The notes below the pieces were generated by a model. The model had not been told where the DNA came from. It was given only the letters and a program-made list of their open reading frames with translations, and made no database searches. A stretch of DNA of 64,000 nt, taken from the NCBI RefSeq assembly GCF_017654505.1, contig NC_054555.1, positions 9,058,335 to 9,122,334 on the forward strand. The letters are read 5' to 3'. Positions 38,296 to 50,600 of the stretch are shown in pieces. Each line of letters opens with the position of its first letter. Position 1 is the stretch's first letter. Made by a program: the position numbers and the translations under genes. The stretch is from Polyodon spathula. Its lineage: Eukaryota > Chordata > Actinopteri > Acipenseriformes > Polyodontidae.

Positions 38296-38522
38296 CAGCT
38301 GGGTCACGTGAGAATTGTTGAGCTGTGTTTTCGTCAGCGGCCGAAAGGGGACAGCTGTATTCTGCACCAACAACATACACAATTACATCGACGGCCTATG
38401 GAGTAGAGCAGAAAGCCCCGCAGCAAAACGTCTGCAAACGGCAATCGATAACATTTTACCAGTGCACAAGCACAAGAAGAAGCCCATTTTAATTTGTAAC
38501 AGGAGGGTTTTTAAACGGGCAA
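38296..38522 (+). promoter_or_regulatory. TBC1D9B: TBC1D9B promoter and 5'UTR, CpG-enriched
   Basis: CpG dinucleotides cluster from about 38300 to 38660, in contrast with the CpG-poor surroundings, and no TATA box lies nearby. The cluster ends in the TBC1D9B start exon. A minimal upstream frame ATG-GAG-TAG sits at 38398-38406, out of frame with the main start, and would matter only if the transcript starts above it. Confidence 0.6.
38303..38312 (+). promoter_or_regulatory. CLEAR-like E-box GTCACGTGAG
   Basis: The ten bases differ at one position from the CLEAR consensus GTCACGTGAC bound by TFEB/TFE3/MITF, which drives lysosome and autophagy genes. It lies 211 bases before the TBC1D9B start codon. 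Binding is an inference from the motif alone. Confidence 0.45.
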
Positions 38523-38640
38523 ATGTGGATCATTCCAGAGGAGGTTTTACTGGCGAACGCGCTCTGGGTTAGCGAGAGGGCGAACCCCTTCTTTATTCTC
38601 CAGCGAAGAAAAGGACATGGAAAAGGAGGGGGTATCACCG
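38523..38640 (+). CDS. TBC1D9B: TBC1D9B exon 1 (start codon)
   Basis: ATG at 38523 opens [20 protein letters not shown], then [19 protein letters not shown], before GTAAGA. It aligns without gaps to human MWLSPEEVLVANALWVTERA and the following residues, which fixes the start. The initiation context is weak (C at -3, T at +4). The exon leaves one base of a glycine codon. Confidence 0.93.
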
Positions 38641-41600
38641 GTAAGACGTCAAAATAATTATAATAATAAACAGTATTGGTCACATCACTAGCCGTTTTAC
38701 TGACGATTGCATTTACAAGGTGGGAGAGGTCTGCTGTGAACTTGTATATGAACCCTACAGTATTTTGTCAAGTCAGGTGAAGTGAACTACGCCGTTCTCT
38801 TCATACTGTACGTACTACTGTTGTTACAAAACAATAAGGTAAAATAATAAAATGCGTCAGAGAAACAATTGCCGTAACAACAATGTGGCGTATTCTAAAG
38901 TACCTGTGAGATGCCACGCGTCTGTACATAACAATAACATGATATATGATCCAAGAACTAACCCACTGATGTGGAAACTTAAAAAGGAATGGGGGGGGGG
39001 GGGGGGATAATATATTAGCCTAATCTTAGAATTACTGTTGAAATTTTAATCTTTAAACGTTTCCATTTTAGAATGTATCTGCAAGACACATTCTGTATTT
39101 TGACCCAAGTACTGTACTAGCAAAAACATCGGTGTAATTGTTTATAAACTGATGTAGCCCTGTTGCATTTAGTGAGTGAACATGCAAAAAACAGATCCTC
39201 CATGTCGAAAATAAAGCGAACCATTTATGTTTAGTTTGGCTTTTTTAATCCAGACAGGAAGAAATACATAGAGCCGGGGAAACAAACAGGGAGGGATTTC
39301 TACTGTGTCCGGTGGCATCAGTTAAATTCACCCTAACAAATGTAACGTTTTTCACCATTTATTTACTGTTAGTACTGCAGGGTACCCCAGTTATACAATA
39401 CTTAATCAGGTACCACCTCCAAACTGTATGTATATGTCAAATTAAGACAGCTTGTGTATTGTTTGGTTGGTTGGTTTGTCTGTCATCAGTCAAAAGGAAG
39501 TTGATGTCATTCAGATCAGCTGACCGTTTTTTTTTTTTTAAATGCCTGTTGGGTGGTGTAAATCAGTAATGTTTAGTCTTTGAAATGCAATTATACGTTC
39601 AAAGTGCATATATATATATATATATAATAATAATAAACATTCTGTTTTTTCCCTGTAATGCTAAATGTTCAGTCCTTCACAATGCTTGTTTCCACTGGTT
39701 CCAGCTAGAGTCAGTTTCATGTCAGTCCTCTGCAGCTAATTCAGATGCTAATATCTCCAAATGCTATAAATGATAATATGAAATAACAGCTGCACATGTT
39801 CAATGTTATGGAAACTGTTCTGGGGAAATCCAAGGGCACCTTTTACCTGTTACCTGTGACCTTGTTTAGTAAAAGATTAGCAGTGTGTGGTAGGCATAGG
39901 TAATGCCCAGCGAGGTATGGTAAAGTATATTCAAAATTAAACTTTGGTAAATGCATAGCACTGTACCAGTACAACCATAGGGAAAGCATGGTAAAACTGC
40001 AAATAAACTGTGGTCAACTTTTATAAGATGGCTGCCATATTATGGCCCTCTTCTATGGAGATTACTACAGTATAAGTTGGATGCAGTATATTATTGTAAT
40101 TTTTCGTATGAGTTGCATTTTTCCTACTGATAAGAACATAAGAAAGTTTACAAACAAGAGGAGGCTATTCGGCCTATTCAGCATGCATTTACCTTAAGAT
40201 ACATTTACTGGAGATAAAAAGGATTTTAAAGGAAACTTGTTCTAGCAACTCGTGAAAAGGAAAAAGCAATTATTATGATAAGGCTATATTCTTTCTGTTG
40301 GAAAGAAACTATTGTTTAAAAGATTAACTGTATAGTTTTAGATTGAGTTAGTAAAAGATAATCTGGATTTAATATGAACTACTGGAGCAGGCAGACAGAT
40401 GGTAAGGGGAAAGGATTAAAGTGTACCAAATGGCAATTTAAAAGGGGGCCCTGTGCTTTGTTCAGAGAGAATACGTTGGGGGCTAAAACCTTCTAAAGCT
40501 TAAACAATCACCTTCCTTTCTCATCATTGGAGTGGAACATCCAACAGGTAATAAAATGAAAGTGGACTCACATGGTCAATAATACTCTGATAGTTTAAGG
40601 AATAAGGGGTGATGTCTAAGAGAAGCTGTGTTAACTCCAATATTGAATTGTCTTGTTGATTCTGTTATGACCTGTGCTTAGGGAAAATAGAATACCCAAC
40701 TGTTCAACTGTATTGTATAAAATGTCTTTGTTGAAATCTACAACAGAGTTTGGATTCACAATAATTATTTATACTGACGGTTGCATGAAGGAAGAAAAGA
40801 ACACTAACTTCTAACAAACTTTTATTTTAAATTCAACACTTTCTATGAAATATCTTGAACAGTAGCACATACTGGAAAATGCAACCAAGGGCAATGGGGC
40901 ATGTCGGTACGCTTATTCATTACACCAAATCTATCAGAGACCATTTTAATAACCCTGGCATTTCCATGGTGCAGGGCCCCCGGGTGAAGATGGCTTATCA
41001 GGTCTCTGCATGGCAGGAGACCTGCTGTAGCTGACCTGTGATGTCCACACTGTTGCATCAAGCACTAGCTGTAGAGGCTGTAATACTTAGATTAGCCATT
41101 TTGCTCTGGTTTATTGCTGCACAGTGATCTGTAATGGGTCAAATGTCGTTTTTTTCATATACAGTGTATCTGACAGACTACAGCTTTTATTAGAGAGCTC
41201 CCCTACCCCTTGTTTAGAAAGGTAGAGGATATTAATGCTTGTGACAAGGTAGCCATCTGCCGTGTGGGTGCTTGCATTTGCTGCTGAGTGATATGCAGGA
41301 GATCGAGACGGTTGAAGTTGACACGCCCCGCAGGCGAACAGGATTTATTCACATATCAACACACTTAACAGCTCACGTGACTCTACCAGCAATGGTAACG
41401 CACGAAGTACATACAACAGTAAAGTGTCTCTTCCTGTATAAGTGACAGAATTATTGCAAAGTGAAGCTAAGTGTTTCTGGCTGCTCAAACTGTGTGAAAT
41501 GATGTCTCTGGTAGCTTATTAAGCATAAAAACATATCTTGTACTCTGGCATTAATATTGAATAGGTAAAAGTAGGGTTTTCTTTAAATTAAGAATTGTCT

Positions 41601-44600
41601 CATGGTCTACTGTATGCACAGTTTAAGATTCCTGACAGGATGGAAAGATGTGAATTGCATCTAGCTGTTTTTTTACACTGGTTTATTTTCTGTTCAGGCC
41701 TGCTGGTGGGCACCCTGGATGTGGTGCTGGACTCCAGTGCGAGAGTTGCCCCCTACAGGATTCTTCATCAAACGCAGGATTCGCAGATCTACTGGAGCAT
41801 TGCCTGTGGTGAGGACTGTGCATCCACATGTGTAAATGGATACTCCACAGAGTATTCAGTGTTGCTTTACAGGAAGTGGCATGCATGTATAAACATATTG
41901 AACACAGTATTGATCTATGCAAATCAGCCAACTGTTATGATTAAAAAAAAAAAAAAAAAACTAGGACACCTAGTAGTGCTGCATGAACTGATTATTCGAG
42001 TTGAACTCTTCACATGAGGTGCTTATAGTCAAGTGAAGAAACAGCTGCTTGGATTTGTGATCATTGATGTATTTCCTGGACTCTGGAGAACATCAATTTA
42101 CACAAATCCTAGCAACTGTCTCTTCAGTTTTGGTGGTGGTGGTGGTGGTGGGGGGGGGGGGGGGGGGGGGGGGGTTGGTTTGGTTTTACTTGGAATGGTA
42201 AATTAGCCCATTCAAAACCAATGATAACATTTTCATGCAGCACTGTTCTGCAATAAAGTCTGGAAATAAAAATCGACAGCTGAACATTTGTTTTTTCTCA
42301 ACTCCAATTTACTACTCCAGTTGTTAACCCAGGCTGTCCTGTCCTCCTCTCGCAGGTTCCTCTCGAAAGGAGATCACAGAGCACTGGGATTGGCTGGAAG
42401 CAAACCTGCTGCAGACTCTGTCCATCTTCGACAATGAGGAGGACATCACCACCTTCGTCAAGGGCAAGATCCAGGTACACCAGGCTGGGCTTGCATATTA
42501 GTGGTTCGGGTGTGTGGTAACGGGTAGTCCTGCACATGGTGTTAACCCCTGAGAAATCACTGCAACCGCAGTAGACAGTGACCTCTGTCTCAGTAAATCA
42601 CACAAAACAAAGTCAGCCTTTGTTTTTTGTTTACTCCAAAAACTCCAGTTCCGATTTGTGACCTTTAATACCTCAGTTTCATTTTTTAAAGCATCCTTCA
42701 AACATGCCTTTGGTGAAGTACAGTAGCCTTTATTATTGATTTTACTGTTTTAGATGAGTAAAACAGGTTCAAAAGGCATTGAATCGCAAAAGGACACTCA
42801 GTACTGCATCTCCAGCCAAGCCTCACCCCTTGTTGGCTGTATTTTACTCATACCTCTTTATAGACATGAATACTGATAAATCCTCTCCTGATCACTCGTT
42901 TTATCGCCAAACTCCTCAATAATGTGATCCAAATCATTATTTTATTACTGTAACATCTCAAAAAGATCTGCAAATGCCTGTGATATTCTTTGAGTGCTGG
43001 ATGCAGAAGCAGCTATCTCCTTTGTTTATGTCCGTGTTATCTCAATAGTGCATGGGGCTATGAGATACACCCTTTTTTTTCCCCCCGGCTTCATTCGGCT
43101 CCTATCGGTCGCACTCAGCCATCTAAAGGTTTTCTCTGCTTTTTCCGGAGAAAAAAAGACTATAGACCTGTGCTTTATGTCTTTTTCATGATATCGGACT
43201 GGAAAGGGAAAATTGTAATGTCAGACCTGGTCCGACGTAGGACCGCAAAGAGTTAGTTATATGGTAACAGAATTATTGCAAAGTGAAGCTAAGTGTTTCT
43301 GGCTGCTCAAACTGTGTGAAATGATGTCTCTGGTAGCTTATTAAGCATAAAAACATATATTGTACTCTGGCATTAATATTGAATAGGTAAAAGTAGGGTT
43401 TTCTTTAAATTAAGAATTGTCTCATGTTCTACTGTATGCACAGTTGTGTCGCTTTTTAATTCCAGTTGCATTTTCATTTCATGGAACTAAATTAATTAAT
43501 TGTAACACATTCACATAGAATTGAACTGTTAATTATTTAGTTTGCACTCTTTGTGTGTGAAATAACTTTTGGTGAAACTTGATGAAGTAACTAAATAATC
43601 TACCTCATAGTATGAAGAATTTATTTACAAGTAAACTTGCCATATACTTAATCTATATAACATTAATAAGCTTAATGTGATATAAGATTGTCTGCGTCAT
43701 CTCAGTTGTGTGTGTGTGTGTGTGTGTAAAGGATATTACCTCACAGCCTGCTTGCTTGCTGTGCTGGTGTGTGAGGAGGCAGGGGGTGTCATATTTCAAT
43801 TGCCTGCTAGTCAAGATAAGGCAGTCAGAGTTTTGAATTGCGTTTGTGCTTAGAGACTAAGAGATTTACTTTCTAACTTTTCTGATTTCTGTTTATTATT
43901 TGTGTACTTAATAAAATACTACTATTGATTAAACATTCCTTGCGTCTGCGTGTGGTATTTCTAACTCGTCAAATAAATATTGTTAATAAGAGAACTAATC
44001 AACCCAGATAAACATTAAATTATCAATTATTGAATTGAATGTATGATTACTGGTTGGAGCTAAAACTAGTCCATTTTTGGCAGATAATGACCACCCCCAG
44101 CCAATCAGAGACCAGATTCATCACAAACGGTGTATGATGCATATTAATCACACATTATGCATTTTTGCACATGCCACCTTAAAGTGAAGGGCCAGGTGGC
44201 TAGAACTGCTCTGCAGTTGATGTGGATAACTATTTCAGTGCCAGAGGCTGGGGATGATCGTGTGTTTTTTTGGGATTTCAGGGCATTATTGCCGAGGAGA
44301 ACAAGAATAAGGAGGTTCCCGAGGACGAGGATTGTGGTAAGTTCCGTGAGGCGGAGCTGAAGATGCGGAAGCTGTTTGGAATGCCGGACGAGGAGAAACT
44401 GGTGAATTACTACTCCTGCAGCTACTGGAAGGGGCGGGTCCCTCGCCAGGGCTGGGTCTACCTGAGTGTCAATCACCTCTGCTTCTACTCCTTCCTGCTG
44501 GGAAAGGAAGGTGAGTGCTCATTGTGGGGATAAGGACTGTGAACTGTACTGCAGCTAGTCTGTTTCACTGGGAGGATATAGGTTTAGGATTACCCTCCGA

Positions 44601-47600
44601 GTTAGATGGCAAGAAGACCCCTTTATTTTTTTAACACAGCTGTGTTTAATCTATCTTGCAATTAAATTATTCCTTTTTTCCCCCACCTACTGACTGGTTT
44701 ACTCTTTTTATCTTAATACATTTGAGAAAACCGCTGGCGCTGGGTTGTTAGCAAGTACACACAGGACAGAGAAATAAGAGTCCACCTTTACTGGATATGG
44801 CATCAAAAATGGTTCTGTTGTTCTGACCTACAACCTGCTAAATGTCGTCTTCTTTCCAAAATACACATTACACACTTACCGTCCTATTTTGCAACACATT
44901 TGTAACAGTTTTCCCCCAGACCACAAGTCATTTACACAAGTCAGTCTAGATTGACTGAACAGGTCTTCTACAACTTTACATCAGCCTTTTAAAAGGAGCT
45001 CCATCGTTGAGCAGATACCTGAACCACTGCACTGTACAGTTAGCTGTGAATGCTGTACTGTTTGTCTCCCAGTGACGCTGGTCATCCAGTGGACAGACGT
45101 GACTCAGCTTGAGAAGAACGCCACACTGCTGTTCCCAGAGAGCATCCGAGTGAGCACGCGGGACACCGAGGACTTCTTCTCCATGTTCCTCAACATCAAC
45201 GAGACCTTCAAGCTGATGGAGCAGCTCGCCAACATCGCCATGCGGCAGCTACTTGACAACGAGGCCTTTTCCGCTGACCGCTCTCTGCCCAAGCCGCGCA
45301 AGGCACACAAAAACATCTCAACACTAAAGAGGTACACATTCACCCTCACATTGTTCTGAGGTGAACACATAGAACACCTAACCACCTACCTACATACAAC
45401 TGTACTGTAATGTATTGTAGAAAGTGGCCCTGATTTTAAGCTTTAATGCAAGTGAAGAACTTTTAGGAAGTAGTAGCTGTCATTATTGAACTACAGCAGT
45501 GCAAATTTGAGGGCTTTCATTCTTATTAGAGTACATACTATTCATTGCAGACATACTGTGCAGTATAAGCTTGTCTGCTTTTTTGAAGAGGCAGCCTCTC
45601 CCTGGTGGTTTGAGGAACCGAAGGGAAGGGAAGTGAGCAACCGTTGTAAAACAGAAATCCAAATTAAACAGTCTTTCCTGTTGTGGTGAGGTGGTGCTTA
45701 ATTCAGTGTAAGCTGTGAGACCTTGAATCACAGTTTTATTGCTGATCTGCTGTATAGATCATGATGCAGCACATGCTATCCCACTTACGATGGTGTTTGT
45801 CAAATGGTCAGTGCCAGGTAACTTCATTACAGACCCCCATAGCGCCTCTATCTATCTATCTAACTGTCTATCTATCTATCTATACCCTGGCTGTCGGGTG
45901 CAATAAACAAGAGGCAAGCTTACTGCCCCCAAGCCATCAGCTGGAGAATATGTGTCCTTTTATATTCAGGTGCAACCACATTCTACCCTGCTGACATTGT
46001 CAACCTCAAGTTGGTGTGGCTTTCTGATTTCAGGGACCTGGATGCCAGAGCGAAGAACGAGAGTTACCGGGCCACCTTCAGGCTGCCCCAGAGCGAGAAG
46101 CTGGACGGACACACTGACTGCACCCTTTGGACTCCCTTCAACAAGATGCACATCGTGGGACAGATGTTCGTCTCCAACAACTACATCTGTTTCTCTAGCA
46201 AGGGGGAAGACCTGTGTCACCTCATCATCCCACTCCGAGAGGCCAGTGCAATCCCTAACCATCTCTAGCTGTCATCTTCCATCCTTGGTGTGAGAGATTG
46301 ACTTCCATATACAAAGCGAGTTTTTATTCAGATGTCACTAAAACAGACTGGGGTGTCATGCTTGGCAAAACAATACAATACTGACATGAAATGAAACACA
46401 TTTAAAATAGTGACAATGAGGATATTATTTCCATTATACGGAGCAGTGTTGGTGCACACATTCACTGTAGATTAAACTATTTAGTAAAACATCCCCCCCC
46501 CCCCCCCCCCCCCCCCCAGGTGTCAGTAGTGGAGAAGGCTGACAGCTCTAGTGTCCTGCCCAGCCCTCTGTCCATCAGCACAAAGAACAAGATGACCTTC
46601 CTGTTTGCCAATCTGAAGGACCGGGACTTCCTGGTCCAGAGAATCTCTGACTTCCTGCAGCGCACCCCAGACAAGCAACAGCATAATAGTAAAGAACAGC
46701 AGGTGAGCGACTTGCTATGTAACAAGGAATTTGACATGTAACCTCATTGAGAGTTGATACAAATTTGAGCATAAGGCTTGAAACCCTTTTAAATCAGTAG
46801 TTCTCAAACTGGGGTCTGCAAAACCACATACGCGAAAATGCAGTATTAAATGTACATCAGACATCTACGTCGCTTTTACTGCAGTGAAGTTTTGTTGCTT
46901 GGTTTGGGATTTGTCATTTCTTCAGTTTTCAGTTGGGGATCCCTATATATATTTTCTTTAAAAAGGGATCCCCCAAACACCAAAACTCTGAAGTTTGAGA
47001 GCCTCTGTATTAAATCACCTGAATAAATATTGCTCCTTTTTTATTGCATGACTTTACTTCCAAAATGCTTTTTTTAAAGATATTTTGACATGTCCTTTAT
47101 TTGCTTGCAGGACCCCTCCAGCCCCGTATTCACAGCCTCTAGCAGCCCCTGCTCTTCCCTGGAGAGACAGCCTGCCCAGTACTACAGCCCTGACCTGGCC
47201 ACCGCTAACCAGGGCCTGCTGAGCATCTTCAAGAGGGACGCCCCCGAGGAGCTTGGGCCCAAGGCGGTGAGTCTCAAGCAGGGCTTTCACCTCCTCTGCG
47301 CAGGTAGATGTCGGTGTTGGGTTATTAATGCACCTTTAAACATGATCGCTAACCATTTTTTGTGTTGTTTTTTGAAAAGGCGAAGGAGAAGATGAAGGAG
47401 GAGTCGTGGAATATTCACTTCTTTGAGTTTGGCCGAGGTGTGTGCATGTATCGCACATCCAGGACCCGGGACCTAGTGCTAAATGGCATTCCAGAGAGCT
47501 TGCGTGGGGAGCTGTGGCTTCTCTTCTCAGGTAATTACATGCTTGCACTCCCATCCCCTTCCACACCCTTCTCTCCTTCTGTGCTCTCCAAACATATAGG

Positions 47601-50600
47601 TTGCTAATCATGAATATATGATATATATAAATATATGACATGACCCCGTCATCGGTGAACAGGGTTGGATAGGGTTTCATCTTTTATTAATTTGAATTTA
47701 ATTAAATGCATAATTGCATTGAAATTAATTGATACAGGTGGAGCCCCGTAATCGGGATGTCTGCTTAAATGGGATACAGCTCTGGGAGACGGTTCTTCCC
47801 AATGCTATTTATGTCATTTAATTGGGACTTCACTTTGTTTAATTAGGATACAATATTTTCAAATGATGAACGGAGATCGTTTTTCAGAGCACAGCAGTTT
47901 CACATAGCACAGTGCAATGATTACCCTGTGACTTGCGTAAGCCATGTTGAACTCTTGAAAGAGCCGAGTCCCCTGTGGTTTCTCGGGCTACTGCTGCAGA
48001 GAAAGCTGGCATGTCAACATCGCAGGTGCCCCGCCTTGTGAGAGGATGTGATTTCATTCTTTTTCATTTCATGTAGAAATAAAAAACAGCAATTTCATTT
48101 TTTTTAGGAATAAAAAAAAAACAATTGGCTTATTTTTAATTATGTATTTAACATTTCATCATAATGTGGTTTTATTCTTTTTCTTTTCATCTAGAAACAA
48201 AAAAGTGACCAAATTTCATCTCAAATGCCTCTTGTTTAATTGGGACATCCGCTTATTTGGGATATTTTTACTTCTCTCGAGGCATTCCGTTAAAGCGGCA
48301 CAGACTGTACTTTTATTGTTTAAATCATCATAACTATAATTATGCTGACCGCAGTCATATTTTGATGGTCGTACTGTAGCTTCATAAATACTAATGTAAA
48401 AACTAAGGGGTTACTTGGAGAAGCCTCTGCCCCGCTTGCATTAGCTTGCTTAGCGGGTCTTGTAAGGTAAAAAAAAGTCTGTACTCAGGAGAGTGGATCT
48501 GACTATCATTTCATTGTAAGACTGTACAACCTGATAAGGAAATTGTCCAGATCGATAGGTAATTAATTTGTAATTTATTAAGGTTAGCATTAAATCACAT
48601 TTGCTGACCTGTGCCTTATGGATATGGTTCCTGAATATGGTTTTGCCCAGTGAGCTACTTATTTACTAATTTACATTAATGATTAAACAAAATTGATACA
48701 TGTGAAATATATATTGTGAAGCTCTAGGAATAAAGCCAGCCTGATATAGAGGTCTTGCAATCTGCACACTGTTTCATGTTTCAAAAGAAGATAAAACCAG
48801 TGAAAAAGCAGCTTGCACTGCACAGTGATTTAGTCCTGAAGCACTAGTGGGTGTTCGCTGTGACTTTTCAGCTCTGCACTCCACACAGTCTTTCTCTGAT
48901 GAAGAGCAGCTCTTTATCCTCGATATGAAAAGGTTAGATTTTACGTTGCTGTGAAAAAGAACTGATGACAGTGTGGCGTACATTTCAGTTAGACAAGTGG
49001 AACAGTAAACATGTGTCCCTTTCGTTGGTGTAACTTGGTTCTTTATTTTTTATTGTATTTAATTGATAATCCACTAGTGTACAAGTGTGTGCTTGTGTTG
49101 TCATTCACTTCTTTAACCTTTTGCAGTCCATTTATTCAGCGCTCATCAGGTCCAATTTATTTTTACACGCGCTGTTTATTTTATATGTGCTGTTTAACAT
49201 GTTTTTTTTTCAGAGTAAAACAGGTTCAAAAGGTATTGAATCGCAAAAAACAATCAGTACTGAATCTACAGCCAAGCCCCACCCCTTGTTAGCTGTATTT
49301 TTCACATACCTCTTTATAGACATGCATACTGATAAATCCTCTCCTGATCACTCCTTTTATCACCAAATTCTTCAATAATGTGATCCAAGTCCTTATTTTA
49401 TTACTGTAGCATCTCAAAAAGCTCTGCAAATGTCTGTGATATTCTTTGAGCGCTGGATGCAGAAGCAGCTACCTTCGTTGTTATGTCCTCCTGCCGGTCT
49501 ACTCGGCCATTGAAAGGTTTTCTCTGATTTTTCCAAAGAAAAAATTACTAGAGAGCTGTGCTGTATGTCTTTTTGATGATGTCGGACACTGGAAAGGGAA
49601 AATTGTAATGTTGGACCTGGCCCGACATAGGACTGCAAAGGGTTAAAAAAGAAAATAAATCATTCTGTAACTTTTGCTGTAAATAGAACAGGAGTTAACA
49701 CTGACACTATTGTAACTAATGGAAACTATTTCGCTCCCTGCAGGTGGCCTGAACGACATGGCGATGAACCCTGGGTATTATGCAGATCTGGTGGAGCAGT
49801 CGATGGGCCGGTGCACTCTGGCCACGGAGGAGATTGAGAGGGACCTGCACCGCTCCATGCCTGAGCACCGCGCCTTCCAGAACGAGATGGGCATTGCTGC
49901 TCTGCGCCGCGTCCTCACCGCCTACGCCTATCGCAACCCAGGCATCGGCTACTGCCAGGTCAGAGCACGGGGGAGATCGACATCTTCTTATGAGGACATT
50001 TTAGCTCTGCAAGTAACAGGCAGGTTTTAAGTGTGTGCACTGTACTGTAATCAAGGACTAACCCTTGACTGTTGTGTTTCCAGGCTATGAACATTGTCAC
50101 TTCGGTTCTGCTGCTGTACTGCACTGAGGAGGAGGCCTTCTGGCTGCTGGTGGCTCTGTGTGAGAGGATGCTGCCGGATTACTACAACACCCGGGTGGTG
50201 GGTGAGTAGAGCAGCTTGCTGTTAACACAGCCAAGACACTCCTAGGGATGTAAACTGCATTTTAATATGCACACATGGCAAAACATGTGTGCTAGATGTG
50301 ACCATCTCAGGGGATGCAGGGATAGGAGGTCATTTTTAATTATCTAAATATTGCCACACATATGCACTGGTTCCTGTACAGTTGCACTTACAATTTGAAG
50401 TCATAACAGCATTGGTTATTAGATATTGTAGATGTAGGTCATTGTAGCTTTCTTATGATTGACACCTGCAGCATGTATTTTATATCCTTATCGGGGGGGA
50501 AATTGATATTTCTGAGGTAAAACTAATAAAGCCAAGAATACAAGAGAAGTTCAGGAACGAGAAAAGGTCGTTCGGCCCATCAAGGCCTGACCCCTGTTAG

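Larger units (their letters stand above)
38641..41697. other. TBC1D9B intron 1
   Basis: Non-coding. Contains a 16-G run (38991-39006), AT/TAA repeats (39609-39637), a LINE/SINE-tail fragment (40131-40185), LTR-like copy B (41181-41417) and the first 179-bp repeat (41445-41623). Confidence 0.75.
42475..44281. other. TBC1D9B intron 3
   Basis: Non-coding. A partial piggyBac-like MITE (42756-43256) is followed closely by the second 179-bp repeat (43267-43445) and a short GT array (43708-43728). Confidence 0.8.
47531..49743. other. TBC1D9B intron 9
   Basis: Non-coding. Contains a possible Tigger-like element (47735-48310) and the full piggyBac-like MITE (49113-49646). Confidence 0.8.

Noticed and set aside
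38194..38572. Open frames overlapping the TBC1D9B promoter and exon 1
   Set aside because: They read exon 1 in other frames or start at non-ATG codons. The true frame from 38523 aligns with human TBC1D9B.
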